The notes beneath the pieces are model-generated. The model searched no databases and had not been told where the DNA came from. It saw nothing but the letters and a program-made list of their open reading frames with translations. This document shows, piece after piece, positions 57,601 to 61,353 of a stretch of DNA of 64,000 nucleotides (within the stretch, counting starts at the first letter, position 1; each line of letters begins with the position of its first letter). The DNA comes from Unio delphinus. Taxonomy: Eukaryota; Mollusca; Bivalvia; Unionida; Unionidae. The stretch covers positions 1,271,001-1,335,000 of the forward strand of contig JAQISU010000097.1 in the NCBI GenBank assembly GCA_029339505.1. Direction: 5' to 3'. The translations under genes were made by a program, and so were the position numbers.

Positions 57601-59995
57601 TCGGCCAATGTGGGTATGTGAAAAAGCTTGCCAGTAGCTTCTCGTGGGTTGGTGATTCCTTCTGGGGTTTTCCGGGTTCCTTCTCCAACATTAATACTGT
57701 CCGCCATGTATAGCCTATCTTCAGCTGAAAAATGGCGTTAAACCATAAAAACAAAACAAAATACTTTCATTTACTAAACAATTTTTTTAAGAGACTAGGT
57801 ATTCACAACTTAATCATGTGCAAAGCTTTTAATATCAAATGCATACATATCCCTTGGGTTTGATTGGGATTTGTAACGTAGCTTTAACAATTTTTCATTC
57901 ATACCGTTACGATATCTGCAGTGTGGCAGTTTATAGTGCTGCCTAGCATCAAGGCATAATGCACCAGACATGTAGCAAGATGTCCCACCCAGTCGCACTA
58001 TCCTGACACCAGTCCCAACACTAAGCTCTTAATGCTGAACGCTAATTGAGGTAGTTGTTATCGACATTTTTATAAGTCTTTGGCATGACTTGATCAAGCC
58101 TCAAATCCACAACCTCCAGCTTCCATGGTAATATTAGGAACTTGTGTTTGCCATTTGTGACGAGGTATGGCTATTTTAAGTTAGCAGATGATAAAGAGCC
58201 AGGAATGAGATTATAGGCCCCAATATCAATCTACACAGTTATAGCCAAAATAAAGTTTCTAAACAAAGGACTTAATTGTAGTGACAATTTCATTAAAACT
58301 TTACTTCCAAGTTATCAAACTATTTACAGATCTAAATCCTTTGTACTCGTTCACATGGCAGCTTTTGAAGAGATTCACATGTGAATAATTTGCTTGCAAC
58401 TTGCATTCCACATGAATTCAGCACCAGAAGAGCTTTATGATCAATGGGAAATGATGCACACAGTGAAGTGTCAATCTCTTTCAAATTAACAACCCAACTC
58501 CCCCAACATTCCAATGAGGGCATGTTGTTTTCTTAAAATAGTTGCATTGATTAACATTTAATCAAGCATGCTTGTTTTTTTGCTTGTTTATTCAACATTA
58601 ATCTTTAGCTATTGTTCAATCTGGCAACTAGGGTGAATCATAGAGAGAAATGGCGAGACATTTTGTGAATTTCACACATATTGGACCAAGAAGATTAATT
58701 AATATTTAGTGAAAACAAGGCTTTAAAATTGCCATGAAAAACCTCCCCAATTTTAGGTCTGAATCTCTATTTTAAAAATTATTCAGTCTTAATACATGGC
58801 TTTTTAAATAGTTCGTAAACATGCATTACACCCCCGTTTTACAAACCAACGGACATCGAGACAATATTATGGAATAAAAAGGCAATTACACGTCAATGTA
58901 TCGGTATAGTTGATGGTCTAAGTTCCCTCTTGACACTGGTTTCACGTCATGTTCTGCTGTCACAAAATGGAAGACAAACTAACCAACTCAACAAAACATT
59001 GAGACATCGAAACATCAAGCGTGGAAACTTTAGCATTTGTGAACACGTAAATGATGCTGGTTATGAGCCTTGTACATGTGCATACTTTTTAAAAAATATG
59101 TCAATTTGTTTGTAGGATCTCTTATATTATTGAAAATGAACAACTAGTTAGTGCACAATTCAACGTGAATGAAACAACTAGGACTTGCTGCTATGCACAC
59201 GTTGCACTGTGTAAATATGCACGGCCAGGCCCTCCAGTAAACGCAACCGATCTGTGAATTTTGAAGTCTGCACTTACCTTTAATTAATTTCATATCGAAG
59301 AAATGAGAAAATATGTGTTTGCAAAATAATAACAAAATCAACCATAGTACTTCATAACAGTTTAATAATTGTTAGATCACAGAAAGTTGTTTTTTTTTTT
59401 AAATACATGCCTCTGTCTTAGGATACGAAAAAAAAAACAACATTTTCTCATACCCCGAGTTTTAGCCATTACAGCAGTCAACAAAAAGACCTAAAAACAG
59501 TAAAGTTTTGACAATGAGTCGTAGATAAGCAGACAGATATGGTACCTATTTTTTCATTTGCCTTGTCTTGATGCAAAGGATAAATATTTTCATTCCATTG
59601 CTTGACTGGGCAGGTGCCAATTCTGAGATTTCTCTTTAATTTAAAGGGTGTTGTGTACAGATGGGGGTGGTTATCAGCAGGGCAGCAGACTGATCTCAAA
59701 TTATATTTACATGCAACTGGTGGTCACAGCATATGTTTAGAAAGAGAAGAAAAAGAAAACATTTTACACATCAAATTCTGGTTCTTAATATCTACATTTC
59801 TATAATGGCTGGTTATGTACAAGTTCATTCTGGGCATGTCAACTTTTTTTATGACAAGCTCTTGACACAAAGTACTTGAAACATTGTGTGCTTATTACCA
59901 TGATAGCATGAAATATAAATTCCAATATAGAGTATCCTACCTCCGCCTGGACATCGCTGGTTCAACCTGCATGACAGAGTCTTGAATCTGGTATC
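2466..59995 (-). CDS. IGF2BP (IMP): IGF2BP/IMP (VICKZ) mRNA-binding protein, 15 exons, 5' end missing
   Basis: Fifteen minus-strand exons join with matching phases and GT-AG boundaries into 547 residues. In order (visible numbering): end of RRM1 (1-19), RRM2 (about 20-90), an RGG-rich linker (89-142), KH1 (from 144, loop GRQG), KH2 (from 219, loop GKGG), KH3 (about 360-432, loop GSKG), KH4 (from about 452, loop GKGG) and a Q/G/R-rich tail. Two RRMs followed by four KH domains is the diagnostic IGF2BP/IMP layout. Recognisable family stretches include GAIIGRQG in KH1, [12 protein letters not shown] in KH3 and IIGHFYASQ in KH4. Family members are mainly cytoplasmic and bind mRNAs in RNP granules, controlling their localisation, stability and translation. 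Vertebrate and fly proteins are about 550-640 residues, so roughly 60-80 N-terminal residues (most of RRM1 and the start codon) are missing and should lie above 64000. No other host gene is seen; the introns hold only repeats. Which of the vertebrate paralogues 1-3 it equals cannot be asked of a single invertebrate gene. Confidence 0.96.
2641..2835. repeat. local duplication of last-exon start and adjacent intron
   Basis: The block 2641-2737 (exon start plus intron) is repeated in shortened form at 2773-2835: GTTTTTACAATT.CACCACTGACC..CTG and then GGCACAGAATA..AATATAAATTA. The copy lost about 40 bp in its middle. On the minus strand it reads TTTCAG|ATGGTCAGTGGTG, so it keeps an acceptor-like site in front of exon-derived codons. 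Confidence 0.8.
2983..3237 (+). other. 84-codon open frame of unknown origin in an intron
   Basis: An open frame of mixed, protein-like composition ([15 protein letters not shown], then [16 protein letters not shown]) on the strand opposite the host gene. The codon mix is less AT-skewed than the flanks, which suggests a decayed transposon or retrocopy fragment. I do not recognise a family. There is no sign of a promoter or splice partner. Confidence 0.25.
3440..4015 (+). repeat. dispersed repeat (family D), copy 1
   Basis: Same sequence and orientation as about 50712-51225, starting at CTTGTGCAGCCTGGCATCAT and running through ATTGATTGTTGTATTACAAC to GGCCAGCC.TACACAAGAATGCG. A shorter copy of its right part is at 5093-5278. 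In copies 1 and 3 it runs straight into the family C motif. Function unknown; probably a decayed DNA element. Confidence 0.75.
4016..4160 (+). repeat. family C repeat: TIR-like end ACCTGCCAACACTGACGAG
   Basis: Shares ACCTGCCAACA.TGACGAGTCTGTCTC.GTAAGG and then GATTGACCAGTTTTCAGCAAGG with copies at 5983, 36298 and 51225. TGCCAAC near a repeat end is a common hAT-type terminus. A short CT microsatellite is at 4062-4078. The 930 bp after it to 5092 show only weak similarity to 36460-36800 and 44500-44760. Confidence 0.6.
5093..5278 (+). repeat. dispersed repeat (family D), partial copy 2
   Basis: Matches the right part of family D: AGCATTAGTTGCCAGCTG, AAAATGTTAGAGGTTTATGAG, CCTCTGATTTCTTTTGCATT and GCCAGCCGTACACAAGAATG. 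More diverged than copies 1 and 3. Confidence 0.7.
5397..5771 (+). repeat. 75-bp minisatellite, five units, open in two plus-strand frames
   Basis: Units start ATGAAAAACTAT at 5397, 5472, 5547, 5622 and 5697, exactly 75 bp apart. Because 75 is 25 codons, frames stay open: the frame at 5354-5824 gives five 25-residue repeats with core [18 protein letters not shown]. Units differ by few bases, mostly silent or conservative in that frame. No start context, splice site or family match supports a gene, so a minisatellite is the safer call. Confidence 0.85.
5983..6115 (+). repeat. family C repeat copy, next to hAT element
   Basis: Has AGACCTGCCAACATTGACAG, GTCTGTCTCAGTAAAG, GATTGACCAGTTTTCACCAA and the A-rich stretch seen at 4016-4160. 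It ends about 20 bp before the target duplication of the hAT element at 6142. Confidence 0.6.
6142..7238. mobile_element. complete non-autonomous hAT element, family A copy 1
   Basis: About 1.1 kb. The left end starts TAGCTTCCAAC and the right end finishes GTTGGCAGCTATG, an imperfect terminal inverted repeat. It is flanked by a perfect 8-bp direct repeat, GAGGAACA, at 6134-6141 and 7239-7246, the target-site size of the hAT superfamily. The minus strand between 6672 and 6920 keeps a remnant of a BED-like zinc finger ([12 protein letters not shown], then MKCKSTEKL). No catalytic region remains, so movement would have needed a transposase from elsewhere. Confidence 0.88.
7690..8768. mobile_element. 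complete non-autonomous hAT element, family A copy 2
   Basis: About 1.08 kb and highly similar along its length to copy 1, in the same orientation. It is flanked by a perfect 8-bp duplication, GTAATGCA, at 7682-7689 and 8769-8776. The right end is GTTGGCAGCTATG as in copy 1. On the minus strand 8221-8604 the BED-like remnant is longer ([24 protein letters not shown]). Intact target duplications suggest fairly recent insertion. Confidence 0.9.
9190..9405 (-). repeat. molluscan SINE-like repeat (family M), copy 1
   Basis: Plus-strand landmarks are GTGGCAGTTTATAATGATGT, a CATCATGCTGCA region, CACATTATCCTGACA, CTCTTAATGCCGAG and GTCTTTGGCATGACCTGG followed by GGGGTTCGAATC. Reversed, the order (TGTCAGGATAATGTGACTGG, then ATTATAAACTGCCACAC) resembles a repeat common in bivalve and gastropod genomes. 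Copies are at 29850, 46635 and 57885, all in this orientation. Confidence 0.7.
9563..10804. mobile_element. unclassified DNA element with inverted ends
   Basis: The left end TTTTGGGATTTA (9564-9575) and right end (its reverse complement, 10793-10804) match over 12 bp. Inside, TCAGACATGATTTT at 9589-9602 also has its inverted partner at about 10757-10770. Between them is a G/C-rich block (9630-9715) of short palindromic GGGGG/CCCCC runs. A minus-strand frame of 109 codons starts at 10505 ([20 protein letters not shown]) and breaks at 10176; later frames continue to 9931. I do not recognise the protein, and no clear target duplication is visible. Confidence 0.65.
10176..10505 (-). pseudogene. 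open frame inside the 9563-10804 element, function unknown
   Basis: 109 codons starting [20 protein letters not shown], with a basic middle ([22 protein letters not shown]). It sits inside the inverted ends, so it may be the remains of the element's own gene. The next minus frame (9931-10179) is basic too ([15 protein letters not shown]), consistent with a frameshift, but no family is recognised. Confidence 0.3.
11500..11631 (-). CDS. IMP exon: KH3 to KH4 core
   Basis: A 132-bp exon encoding [20 protein letters not shown], then [20 protein letters not shown] and GGQN. It carries the inter-KH helix and the KH4 GKGG loop. The acceptor is TATTTGCAG|G and the donor AAAAT|GTAAGTTG. Both ends are phase 0. 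Confidence 0.96.
11632..12516 (-). other. IMP intron, 885 bp
   Basis: Mostly featureless. At about 12050-12100 a short run (ACGATTATGCCAAAAATGCG then TTGGCATGT) looks like the right end of the family B element described at 39866. Confidence 0.8.
12517..12627 (-). CDS. IMP exon: end of KH3
   Basis: A 111-bp exon encoding [20 protein letters not shown], then [26 protein letters not shown] is the third KH3 strand and a strong family signature. The variable loop ([15 protein letters not shown]) is hydrophilic. The acceptor is AATTTCAG|A and the donor GGAAG|GTAGGTT. Both ends are phase 0. Confidence 0.95.
12628..13189 (-). other. IMP intron, 562 bp, nothing seen
   Basis: No repeat, RNA gene or open frame that I can support. 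Confidence 0.8.
13190..13354 (-). CDS. IMP exon: KH3 first half
   Basis: A 165-bp exon that starts [19 protein letters not shown] and continues [36 protein letters not shown]. The KH3 loop is GSKG. The proline/glutamine stretch before it is the end of the linker. The acceptor is CATTTCAG|G and the donor TCAAG|GTAAGG. Both ends are phase 0. Confidence 0.95.
14831..14901 (-). repeat. tRNA-like SINE head with intact A and B boxes
   Basis: On the minus strand the piece has an A box (TGGCCAAGTGGTTAGAGC) and a B box (GGTTCGATCCC) at tRNA spacing, the two halves of a pol III internal promoter. The acceptor stem does not pair and the T stem has a mismatch, so it is a tRNA-derived SINE head or tRNA pseudogene rather than a working tRNA. 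Confidence 0.65.
15462..15546. repeat. (AT)n microsatellite
   Basis: About 40 AT units with a single GT interruption near the left end. The open frame that crosses it in the plus strand is a product of the alternating dinucleotide. Confidence 0.95.
16400..16495 (+). repeat. 3' tail of the tRNA SINE family (family S), truncated
   Basis: Contains CCGCCATGTATAGCCTATC and GCTGAAAAATGGCGTTAAAC, identical in most positions to the last part of the full copy at 57511-57765. The tRNA-like head is missing, as expected of a 5'-truncated SINE. Confidence 0.75.
17115..17615 (+). mobile_element. family B hAT-like MITE, right part
   Basis: Matches 40125-40680 and 47305-47850: GACTGGTTCTCCAT, TTAGAAAACCAGT, CCTCACCAAGCTGC, AAAGTCCACAAACAAGAGTA and the end GATTACGCCAAAAGC then AATGGTTGGCATGTATG. 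The left end is missing. Confidence 0.7.
18197..18840 (+). repeat. diverged tandem duplication, unit about 400 bp
   Basis: Two blocks (18197-18432 and 18598-18840) share AGCAATGCAAAT, GGTC.CATTTCATCAA, TAGTCTTTCA, AAGTTT.CTA.G.CATCC and GCTGGCCTCTTGTGA-type segments in the same order. A T-run of 15 interrupts the first. Confidence 0.7.
18989..19102 (-). CDS. IMP exon: low-complexity linker between KH2 and KH3
   Basis: A 114-bp exon encoding [20 protein letters not shown], then [18 protein letters not shown]. It is rich in N, G, P, Q, M and aromatics and corresponds to the flexible KH2-KH3 linker. The acceptor is CTCCTAG|A and the donor AAATG|GTAAGC. Both ends are phase 0, so this exon could be skipped without a frameshift. 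Confidence 0.9.
19386..21720 (-). pseudogene. broken hAT transposase, ZNF862-like
   Basis: Pieces lie in transposase order on the minus strand. First, a low-complexity N-terminus with SIDTFLSRK (about 21650). Then a TTF-type zinc-finger region, [14 protein letters not shown] and MTCSTC (21241-21564). Then the DUF4371-type core ending [13 protein letters not shown] (20557-20895), [12 protein letters not shown] (20470-20540), [14 protein letters not shown] (20290-20340) and [20 protein letters not shown] (19980-20165). Last is the dimerisation end with [20 protein letters not shown] (19560-19600). Two in-frame stops after VRLKQKN, a stop after VHATSF and at least two frameshifts break it. A (GA)n run interrupts it at 21159-21207. 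ZNF862-like proteins are hAT-derived; this copy cannot make a transposase. Confidence 0.85.
21159..21207. repeat. (GA)n microsatellite inside the hAT pseudogene
   Basis: About 24 AG units without interruption, lying between the zinc-finger and core pieces of the broken transposase. Confidence 0.95.
22285..22706 (+). repeat. three imperfect tandem units of about 150 bp
   Basis: The segment GGCAGCTATGCTGACACATGG recurs at 22337, 22485 and 22642, each followed by CAAGTGGGTAGGGAGTAAGC and flanked by GTCCA.GATTCAACAC. Spacing is 148 and 157 bp. Confidence 0.85.
23055..23130 (+). repeat. possible transposon end, GTGATGGGAATCGAT type
   Basis: CTAGTGATGGGAATCGATCA with a following set of ATAATCGAT words is like the ends of some animal hAT elements. 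No matching right end was found, so the call is weak. Confidence 0.3.
23712..23847 (-). CDS. IMP exon: end of KH2
   Basis: A 136-bp exon encoding [20 protein letters not shown], then [32 protein letters not shown] is the third KH2 strand and the rest is the amphipathic C-terminal helix. The acceptor is TCCAACAG|C and the donor ATAGT|GTAAGTTT, ending in phase 0. Confidence 0.95.
24318..24790 (+). repeat. decayed hAT-like repeat with CAGAGCTGCCATCCCTCCAG end
   Basis: The start GCAGAGCTGCCATCCCTCCA and following GTGAAAAATGTGATAAAA match 25180 (ATAGTTGCCAACCCTCCAGG, GTGAAAATTGGGATAAAA). The later part is the same repeat as at 15100-15430 and 25690-25930. A G-run is at 24775-24789. TGCCAACCCTCC ends are typical of hAT elements. 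Confidence 0.55.
25180..25930 (+). repeat. decayed hAT-like repeat, second copy
   Basis: Begins ATAGTTGCCAACCCTCCAGG like 24318, and its right part (25690-25930) has CCAGTTTCTCTTA.AA, TTTTAAAACTA.TCTTAT and CACTTAACGG.AAATC as in 24520-24690. No coding remains. Confidence 0.5.
26252..26268. repeat. poly-C run
   Basis: About 16 consecutive C. Similar C or G runs are at 316-329, 35959-35976 and 37846-37856. Confidence 0.9.
26718..27511 (-). pseudogene. hAT transposase C-terminus, frameshifted
   Basis: The frame from 27511 has [36 protein letters not shown] and [31 protein letters not shown] follows in a second frame (about 27165-27215). [10 protein letters not shown] and the final coiled, lysine-rich tail ([17 protein letters not shown]) are in a third. 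ERGFS is the hAT dimerisation signature. At least two frameshifts separate the parts. Confidence 0.8.
27613..27640. repeat. poly-T run of 28
   Basis: Uninterrupted T run inside the deleted hAT element, between its N- and C-terminal coding pieces. It could mark the inserted tail of a lost retroelement or the deletion point. Confidence 0.9.
27976..28176 (-). pseudogene. hAT BED-type zinc-finger N-terminus
   Basis: Starts [20 protein letters not shown], then [20 protein letters not shown] and HAKGR. The CxxC and the SMGEGAL.SH pattern are the usual start of this hAT group. It runs into a stop right after the finger. Confidence 0.8.
29850..29995 (-). repeat. family M SINE-like repeat, copy 2
   Basis: Shares ACAGTTTATAATGATG, GTCATGCTGCAACTTG, GTCACATTATCTGGATACC and CTCTTAATGC.GAG with 9190-9405 in the same orientation. 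Confidence 0.65.
29993..30184. repeat. perfect 96-bp tandem duplication
   Basis: Two identical 96-bp units starting AAGGAAGCTGCTAGTAGC at 29993 and 30089. No difference is visible between units, so the duplication is recent or was homogenised, or is an assembly product. Confidence 0.95.
30986..31102 (-). CDS. IMP exon: KH2 core
   Basis: A 117-bp exon encoding [20 protein letters not shown], then [18 protein letters not shown]. The GKGG loop is intact. The acceptor is CCTTGCAG|A and the donor TCAAG|GTAAGCC. It ends with AG, completed by C of the next exon to give Ser. A 30-bp tandem array starts about 40 bp upstream of the acceptor. Confidence 0.96.
31103..32249 (-). other. IMP intron, 1.15 kb
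   Basis: Besides the 30-bp array at its 3' end, 31591-32249 shows nothing I can name. Confidence 0.8.
31139..31590. repeat. 30-bp tandem array beside the KH2 exon
   Basis: About 15 units of a 29-30 bp repeat, consensus CATAAATCTGCATAGCCC then TAAATCTTTTTA on the plus strand. It starts about 37 bp from the KH2 acceptor at 31102. The minus-strand frame gives a 10-residue repeat ([10 protein letters not shown]), a by-product of the 30-bp period. Confidence 0.92.
32250..32344 (-). CDS. IMP exon: end of KH1
   Basis: A 95-bp exon encoding [19 protein letters not shown], then [12 protein letters not shown](G), the third strand and C-terminal helix of KH1. The acceptor is ATTGTAAG|G and the donor AAAGG|GTAAGTTG. 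It leaves two bases (GG) completed by A of the KH2 exon. Confidence 0.94.
32345..33975 (-). other. IMP intron, 1.6 kb, nothing seen
   Basis: AT-rich with short A and T runs. No repeat shared with the rest of the window was noticed. Confidence 0.7.
33976..34018 (-). CDS. IMP microexon: KH1 second strand (43 bp)
   Basis: A 43-bp exon encoding (R)[14 protein letters not shown], matching the VDVHRKEN strand of the family. The acceptor is TATTTCAG|A and the donor AAACA|GTAAGTG. It ends in phase 0. Losing it would shift the frame, so it should be constitutive. Confidence 0.93.
34019..35686 (-). other. IMP intron, 1.67 kb
   Basis: Holds the family S SINE. A short segment at 34775-34835 (CATCTTTTCACGTGAAGCGA, CCTGGCTCAAAATAATTCCT) recurs at 50030-50110. 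The rest, 34960-35686, shows nothing I can name. Confidence 0.75.
34277..34490 (+). repeat. tRNA-derived SINE (family S), nearly full
   Basis: The head has GGGCCCCGAGTGGCCGAGTG (A box TGGCCGAGTGG) and a B box changed to GGTTAGAGTCT. The body has GAGAAAGCTTGCCAGTAGCT, TCTCATGGGTCGGTGGTT and GGGTTTCCGGGTTCTTCC, and it ends in an A-rich tail. This order is that of molluscan tRNA SINEs of the RUDI type. Confidence 0.85.
35687..35773 (-). CDS. IMP exon: KH1 core
   Basis: An 87-bp exon encoding [17 protein letters not shown] followed by [11 protein letters not shown](R). The GRQG loop between the first two helices is intact, so RNA binding by KH1 is plausible. The acceptor is CTTCTCAG|A and the donor GCCAG|GTAAGAT. 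One base is borrowed at the start and two are left at the end, matching both neighbours. Confidence 0.95.
35774..36848 (-). other. IMP intron, 1.07 kb
   Basis: Holds a C-run at 35959-35976 and a family C copy (36298 on). The segment 36540-36680 resembles 44520-44640 (GG.AATCATATCTCC..CCACAA, TTTTATTCA). Confidence 0.75.
36298..36460 (+). repeat. family C repeat copy
   Basis: CAGACCTGCCAACCATTGTG, TCTCAGTAAGGTAG, GACATTTTCAGTATGC.GCA and ACTGCTACTGTGAAA follow the order seen at 4016 and 5983. Confidence 0.55.
36849..37012 (-). CDS. IMP exon: RGG-repeat linker between RRM2 and KH1
   Basis: This 164-bp exon starts [10 protein letters not shown] and has three successive units of the form YGNNRGGD or FNNSRGGP, then [20 protein letters not shown](R). 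The DNA units are visible as 24-bp direct repeats around 36940-37000. The acceptor is TTCATCAG|G and the donor CTGAG|GTAAATGG. RELPLR-type sequence leads straight into KH1, as in fly Imp. The linker is normally low in complexity in this family; RGG boxes commonly bind RNA and can be arginine-methylated, which is inference here. Confidence 0.94.
39130..39665 (+). repeat. acidic-ORF repeat (family E), copy 1
   Basis: A plus-strand frame 39322-39561 encodes 79 residues with [20 protein letters not shown] helix ([15 protein letters not shown]) and an acidic stretch [19 protein letters not shown]. The same DNA order is found at 54520-55050. Acidic stretches with EGF.PE are frequent at the N-terminus of transposon proteins in lophotrochozoans, but I cannot assign a family. 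The frame closes at YKPK and other frames carry the rest of the similarity to copy 2. Confidence 0.6.
39866..40681. mobile_element. complete family B hAT-like MITE
   Basis: Ends ACATACATGCCAACC and GGTTGGCATGTATGT are a perfect 15-bp inverted repeat. Inside is rich in GTGTAATCC words near both ends (subterminal repeats). No coding is seen. The bases at each side (GGGCCAAC, GTGCCAGA) are only partly alike, so a target duplication is not proven. Fragments are at 17115, 47305, 50663 and 51301. Confidence 0.8.
42585..42789 (+). repeat. tandem duplication, two units of about 102 bp
   Basis: Units begin ACTTTGCAAGACCC at 42585 and 42686 and share AATTGAAATA, GTCTAAGCATTAATCT.TG and AGACTGTCTCTAATATCAAT. 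Confidence 0.9.
44968..45016 (-). CDS. IMP exon: end of RRM2 (49 bp)
   Basis: A small exon encoding [16 protein letters not shown], the second helix and last strand of RRM2. The LNG motif and the strand CILK|V fit the family. The acceptor is CTTGCAG|A, the donor TTGAAG|GTAGGTC, and it ends in phase 0. Confidence 0.93.
46560..46870 (-). repeat. family M SINE-like repeat, copy 3
   Basis: GTGTGGCAGTTTATAAAGAT, GGCATTATGCCGCAGATGG, ACATTATCCTGACACAGG, CTCTTCATGCTGAGTACC and GTCTTTGGTACGAATTGG follow the order of copy 1, plus the preceding GTAGCTTTAACAATTTTTCA. Confidence 0.75.
47305..47850 (+). mobile_element. family B hAT-like MITE, truncated
   Basis: Shares TTAGATTTCACATGATGCTG, CTTTAGA.TGGTTCTCCACT, GAAAACCAGTCTG, CTCTCCTCACTAAGC and GGGATTATTAGAATGTTAAT with 40125-40620. 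Both termini are lost. Confidence 0.75.
48774..48828 (-). CDS. IMP exon: RRM2 middle (RNP1 strand), NAGNAG acceptor
   Basis: A 55-bp exon encoding (A)[17 protein letters not shown](E). VVYATFEN is the RNP1-like strand. The acceptor reads TTTCAGCAG followed by GTGC, so either AG can be used. Use of the second AG shortens the exon to 48774-48825 and removes one alanine without changing frame. The donor is AAGA|GTAAGTA. Confidence 0.92.
50663..50700 (+). repeat. family B MITE left-end fragment
   Basis: AACATGCCAACCCCTGACAA then AAAAAGTGTAATCC matches the left end at 51301 and 39866. Family D copy 3 starts directly after it. Confidence 0.6.
50712..51225 (+). repeat. dispersed repeat (family D), copy 3
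   Basis: Close copy of 3440-4015 in the same orientation, with one internal deletion near 50840. It runs from CTTGTGCAGCCTGGCATCAT to GCCAGCCATACACAAGAATG. Confidence 0.8.
51225..51295 (+). repeat. family C repeat copy, cut by a family B end
   Basis: ACCTGCCAACACTGACGAGT then CGTCTCGGTAAGG and CTGACCAGTTTCAG as at 4016; it stops where the family B left end begins at about 51301. Confidence 0.65.
51300..51530 (+). mobile_element. family B MITE, left part, nested in family C
   Basis: GCATACATGCCAACCCCTGA, repeated GTGTAATC words, AACAATGATTTATTTGCCCC and CTTTCAACATC match the left 170 bp of 39866-40681. The rest of the element is missing. Confidence 0.7.
52935..53038 (-). CDS. IMP exon: first half of RRM2
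   Basis: This 104-bp exon encodes [18 protein letters not shown] and the following helix to QKCEL. IQIRNL is the RNP2-type first strand of RRM2. The acceptor is AAACAG|G and the donor CTAG|GTAAGTG. It ends with one base (G) that is completed by the next exon. A 34-bp tandem array begins about 60 bp upstream of its acceptor. Confidence 0.93.
53100..53912. repeat. 34-bp tandem array beside the RRM2 exon
   Basis: About 24 units of 33-34 bp, consensus CATGTATCAAATGCACTGGT then CTCTTTACCTATTG on the plus strand. Units 53160-53430 are almost identical; those after 53480 are diverged (CCATGTACCAAATGTCCTGG). The array starts about 60 bp from the RRM2 acceptor at 53038. On the minus strand most units carry TAGGTAAAGAG, which looks like a splice donor. 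All three plus frames are open because the unit lacks stops, which does not indicate a gene. Confidence 0.95.
54520..55050 (+). repeat. acidic-ORF repeat (family E), copy 2
   Basis: Shares GCATCAGATTATGAATTA, CAGTTGATTGAAAATGA.AG, AAACA.CTGGAGA, GAAGAGGCCTTTGAAG-type and CTCTGGAATACTTT with 39130-39665 in the same order and orientation. The frame open in copy 1 is interrupted here. Confidence 0.75.
55066..55137. repeat. 36-bp tandem duplication
   Basis: TGTGCACTTTCACTACTGCT and GAGTGCTATCATATCA occur twice in a row (55066 and 55102) without differences. Confidence 0.92.
57511..57768 (+). repeat. tRNA-derived SINE (family S), full copy
   Basis: Head GGGGCCCTGAGTGGCAGAG with a good B box (GGTTCGAGTCT), body GTGAAAAAGCTTGCCAGTAG, TTCTCGTGGGTTGGTGATT and GGGGTTTTCCGGGTTCC, then GCCATGTATAGCCTATC, GAAAAATGGCGTTAAAC and an A-rich tail. 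It is the most complete of three copies and, like the others, lies in plus orientation, antisense to the host gene. Confidence 0.88.
57870..58130 (-). repeat. family M SINE-like repeat, copy 4
   Basis: GTAGCTTTAACAATTTTTCA, GTGTGGCAGTTTATAGTGC, CACTATCCTGACACCAG, CTCTTAATGCTGAACGC and GTCTTTGGCATGACTTG follow the order of copies 1 and 3. Confidence 0.75.
58620..58790 (+). repeat. repeat shared with 60945-61110 (hAT 3' region)
   Basis: Shares AATCATAG.GAGAAA..GCGAG, ACATTTTG..AATTTCACACA and AATATTTAGTGAAAACAAGG with 60945-61110. The other copy adjoins a hAT C-terminal fragment, so this is probably the same element's tail. Confidence 0.7.
59941..59995 (-). CDS. IMP exon: end of RRM1 and RRM1-RRM2 linker
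   Basis: This 55-bp exon is the most 5' one seen. It reads (G)[12 protein letters not shown] then AMSRR, the last strand of RRM1 and a basic linker. The acceptor is TTTTAG|GA and the donor GGAG|GTAGG. It starts needing one base from a missing upstream exon and ends with two bases (AG) that join G of the next exon to give Arg. The start phase shows that at least one more exon exists upstream. Confidence 0.88.
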
Positions 59996-60760
59996 CTAAA
60001 ATAAAAAAATACAAAACAATAGTTACCCTATACAAGTCATGAATAATTATTAGTCCTCCACCTGGTCCACCCTCTTTAAAATGTTCTGTAGCATGTACTT
60101 GAACTCAAATGTCCATAAAAAATAAAATCCATTGACAAAATCAACTAGCAATCTACAAATTAGCTAAGACAAAATAAACAGCTTTCATGGTTTGAATCTG
60201 CCAACGCACTTGCCAATTCCATATACTTATAAATCTGATCCCACTGATGGAATACAAAAGACATCCATGTTTTCACCATAGTATGAATTTAATTAATTTG
60301 GGTTTAACAAGACTTCAAATTACATGATAGGATATACATGGTGCCCACTGCAACTGGTGAAACACCTGGCCAAGAACGTACCCAAACGTTTGGATAAAGG
60401 TGGTTCGCATATTTTCCAATACATACTCTGTACAAGGCAGTGTTCTGCCAAGAAATGAACTCAAACAAGTGTACACACATACACACAGTGTATCCCTAGG
60501 GCTTCAAGACAGTCAAAAATCTTCATGGTGTCAAAACTGGGGTAAAGTTAAAATGTTGGGGGTCTCTGAAACGCAAACGAAGGTAAAGGGACACATTGAC
60601 TCGCTCCCCAGTGTAATGTCAGACGTTCTTTGGTGGGAATGGATATTATATTACAATTGTTGAGAAAAGTGCACAGAATTCTAAGATATTTTTTGGGGGC
60701 AATAAAACAATCACTGAAAATTTTATTCTTGCTTACTTTTCAAGTATAGTATGTACTGCA

Positions 60761-61353
60761 GACTTGCCAACATTGAATAAATCTAAATAAGGAGGCTCAC
60801 CATTAAAACTCGGGAGGTACAAGAACAACATTTTCATATCATGATAAAGATGTCTATTTTAATTATTTCAGTCCATTGTATGTTGCAGATTTGCATTTCT
60901 GCACAATTTATTTGCCCTTGGGTGCCAAATTTGCTAACAAGAATAGAAACTTCCAGGGTTGATGCTGAATCATAGGGAGAAACAGCGAGACATTTTGCAA
61001 ATTTCACACATATTGAACCAGGAAGATTAATCAATATTTAGTGAAAACAAGGCTTTAAAAATGCCACGAAAAACCTTTTAGGTCCGAATCTCTATTTTAA
61101 AAATTATTCCGTTTATGCTCTTTGACTAGTTGTTTTTCCTGACCATTGAGAATGCTCTCTCAGCATTGCTGTTGCTGTGCGGAATTGAAAATACTGAAAG
61201 CATTACAGTAGTCCCACTCTTATAAGGCAACCCCTGCTGCACCGGGAAAGTGGCCTTATAAGACGGGTGGCCGTTCCAGACGGGGCTAAATTGATTATGA
61301 TAAGTACATGTATATGTAATGTATGTACGTAGTAAGAAAGCTACATACTTCAA
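60761..61353 (-). pseudogene. hAT transposase C-terminal fragment
   Basis: On the minus strand, 61126-61200 reads VMLSVFSIPHSNSNAERAFS then MVRKNN, the hAT dimerisation signature (PHSN...ER.FS..RKN). The noncoding tail continues to the end-like GCAGACTTGCCAACATTG at 60761. Upstream coding is missing; the frame above 61200 is unrelated and starts MKYVAFLL, which also appears on the minus strand at 24847. Confidence 0.75.

Larger units (their letters stand above)
53039..59940 (-). other. IMP intron, 6.9 kb
   Basis: Holds the 34-bp array, family E copy 2, a 36-bp duplication and three SINE or hAT pieces. The regions 55140-57500 and 58800-59940 show nothing I can name. Confidence 0.75.
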
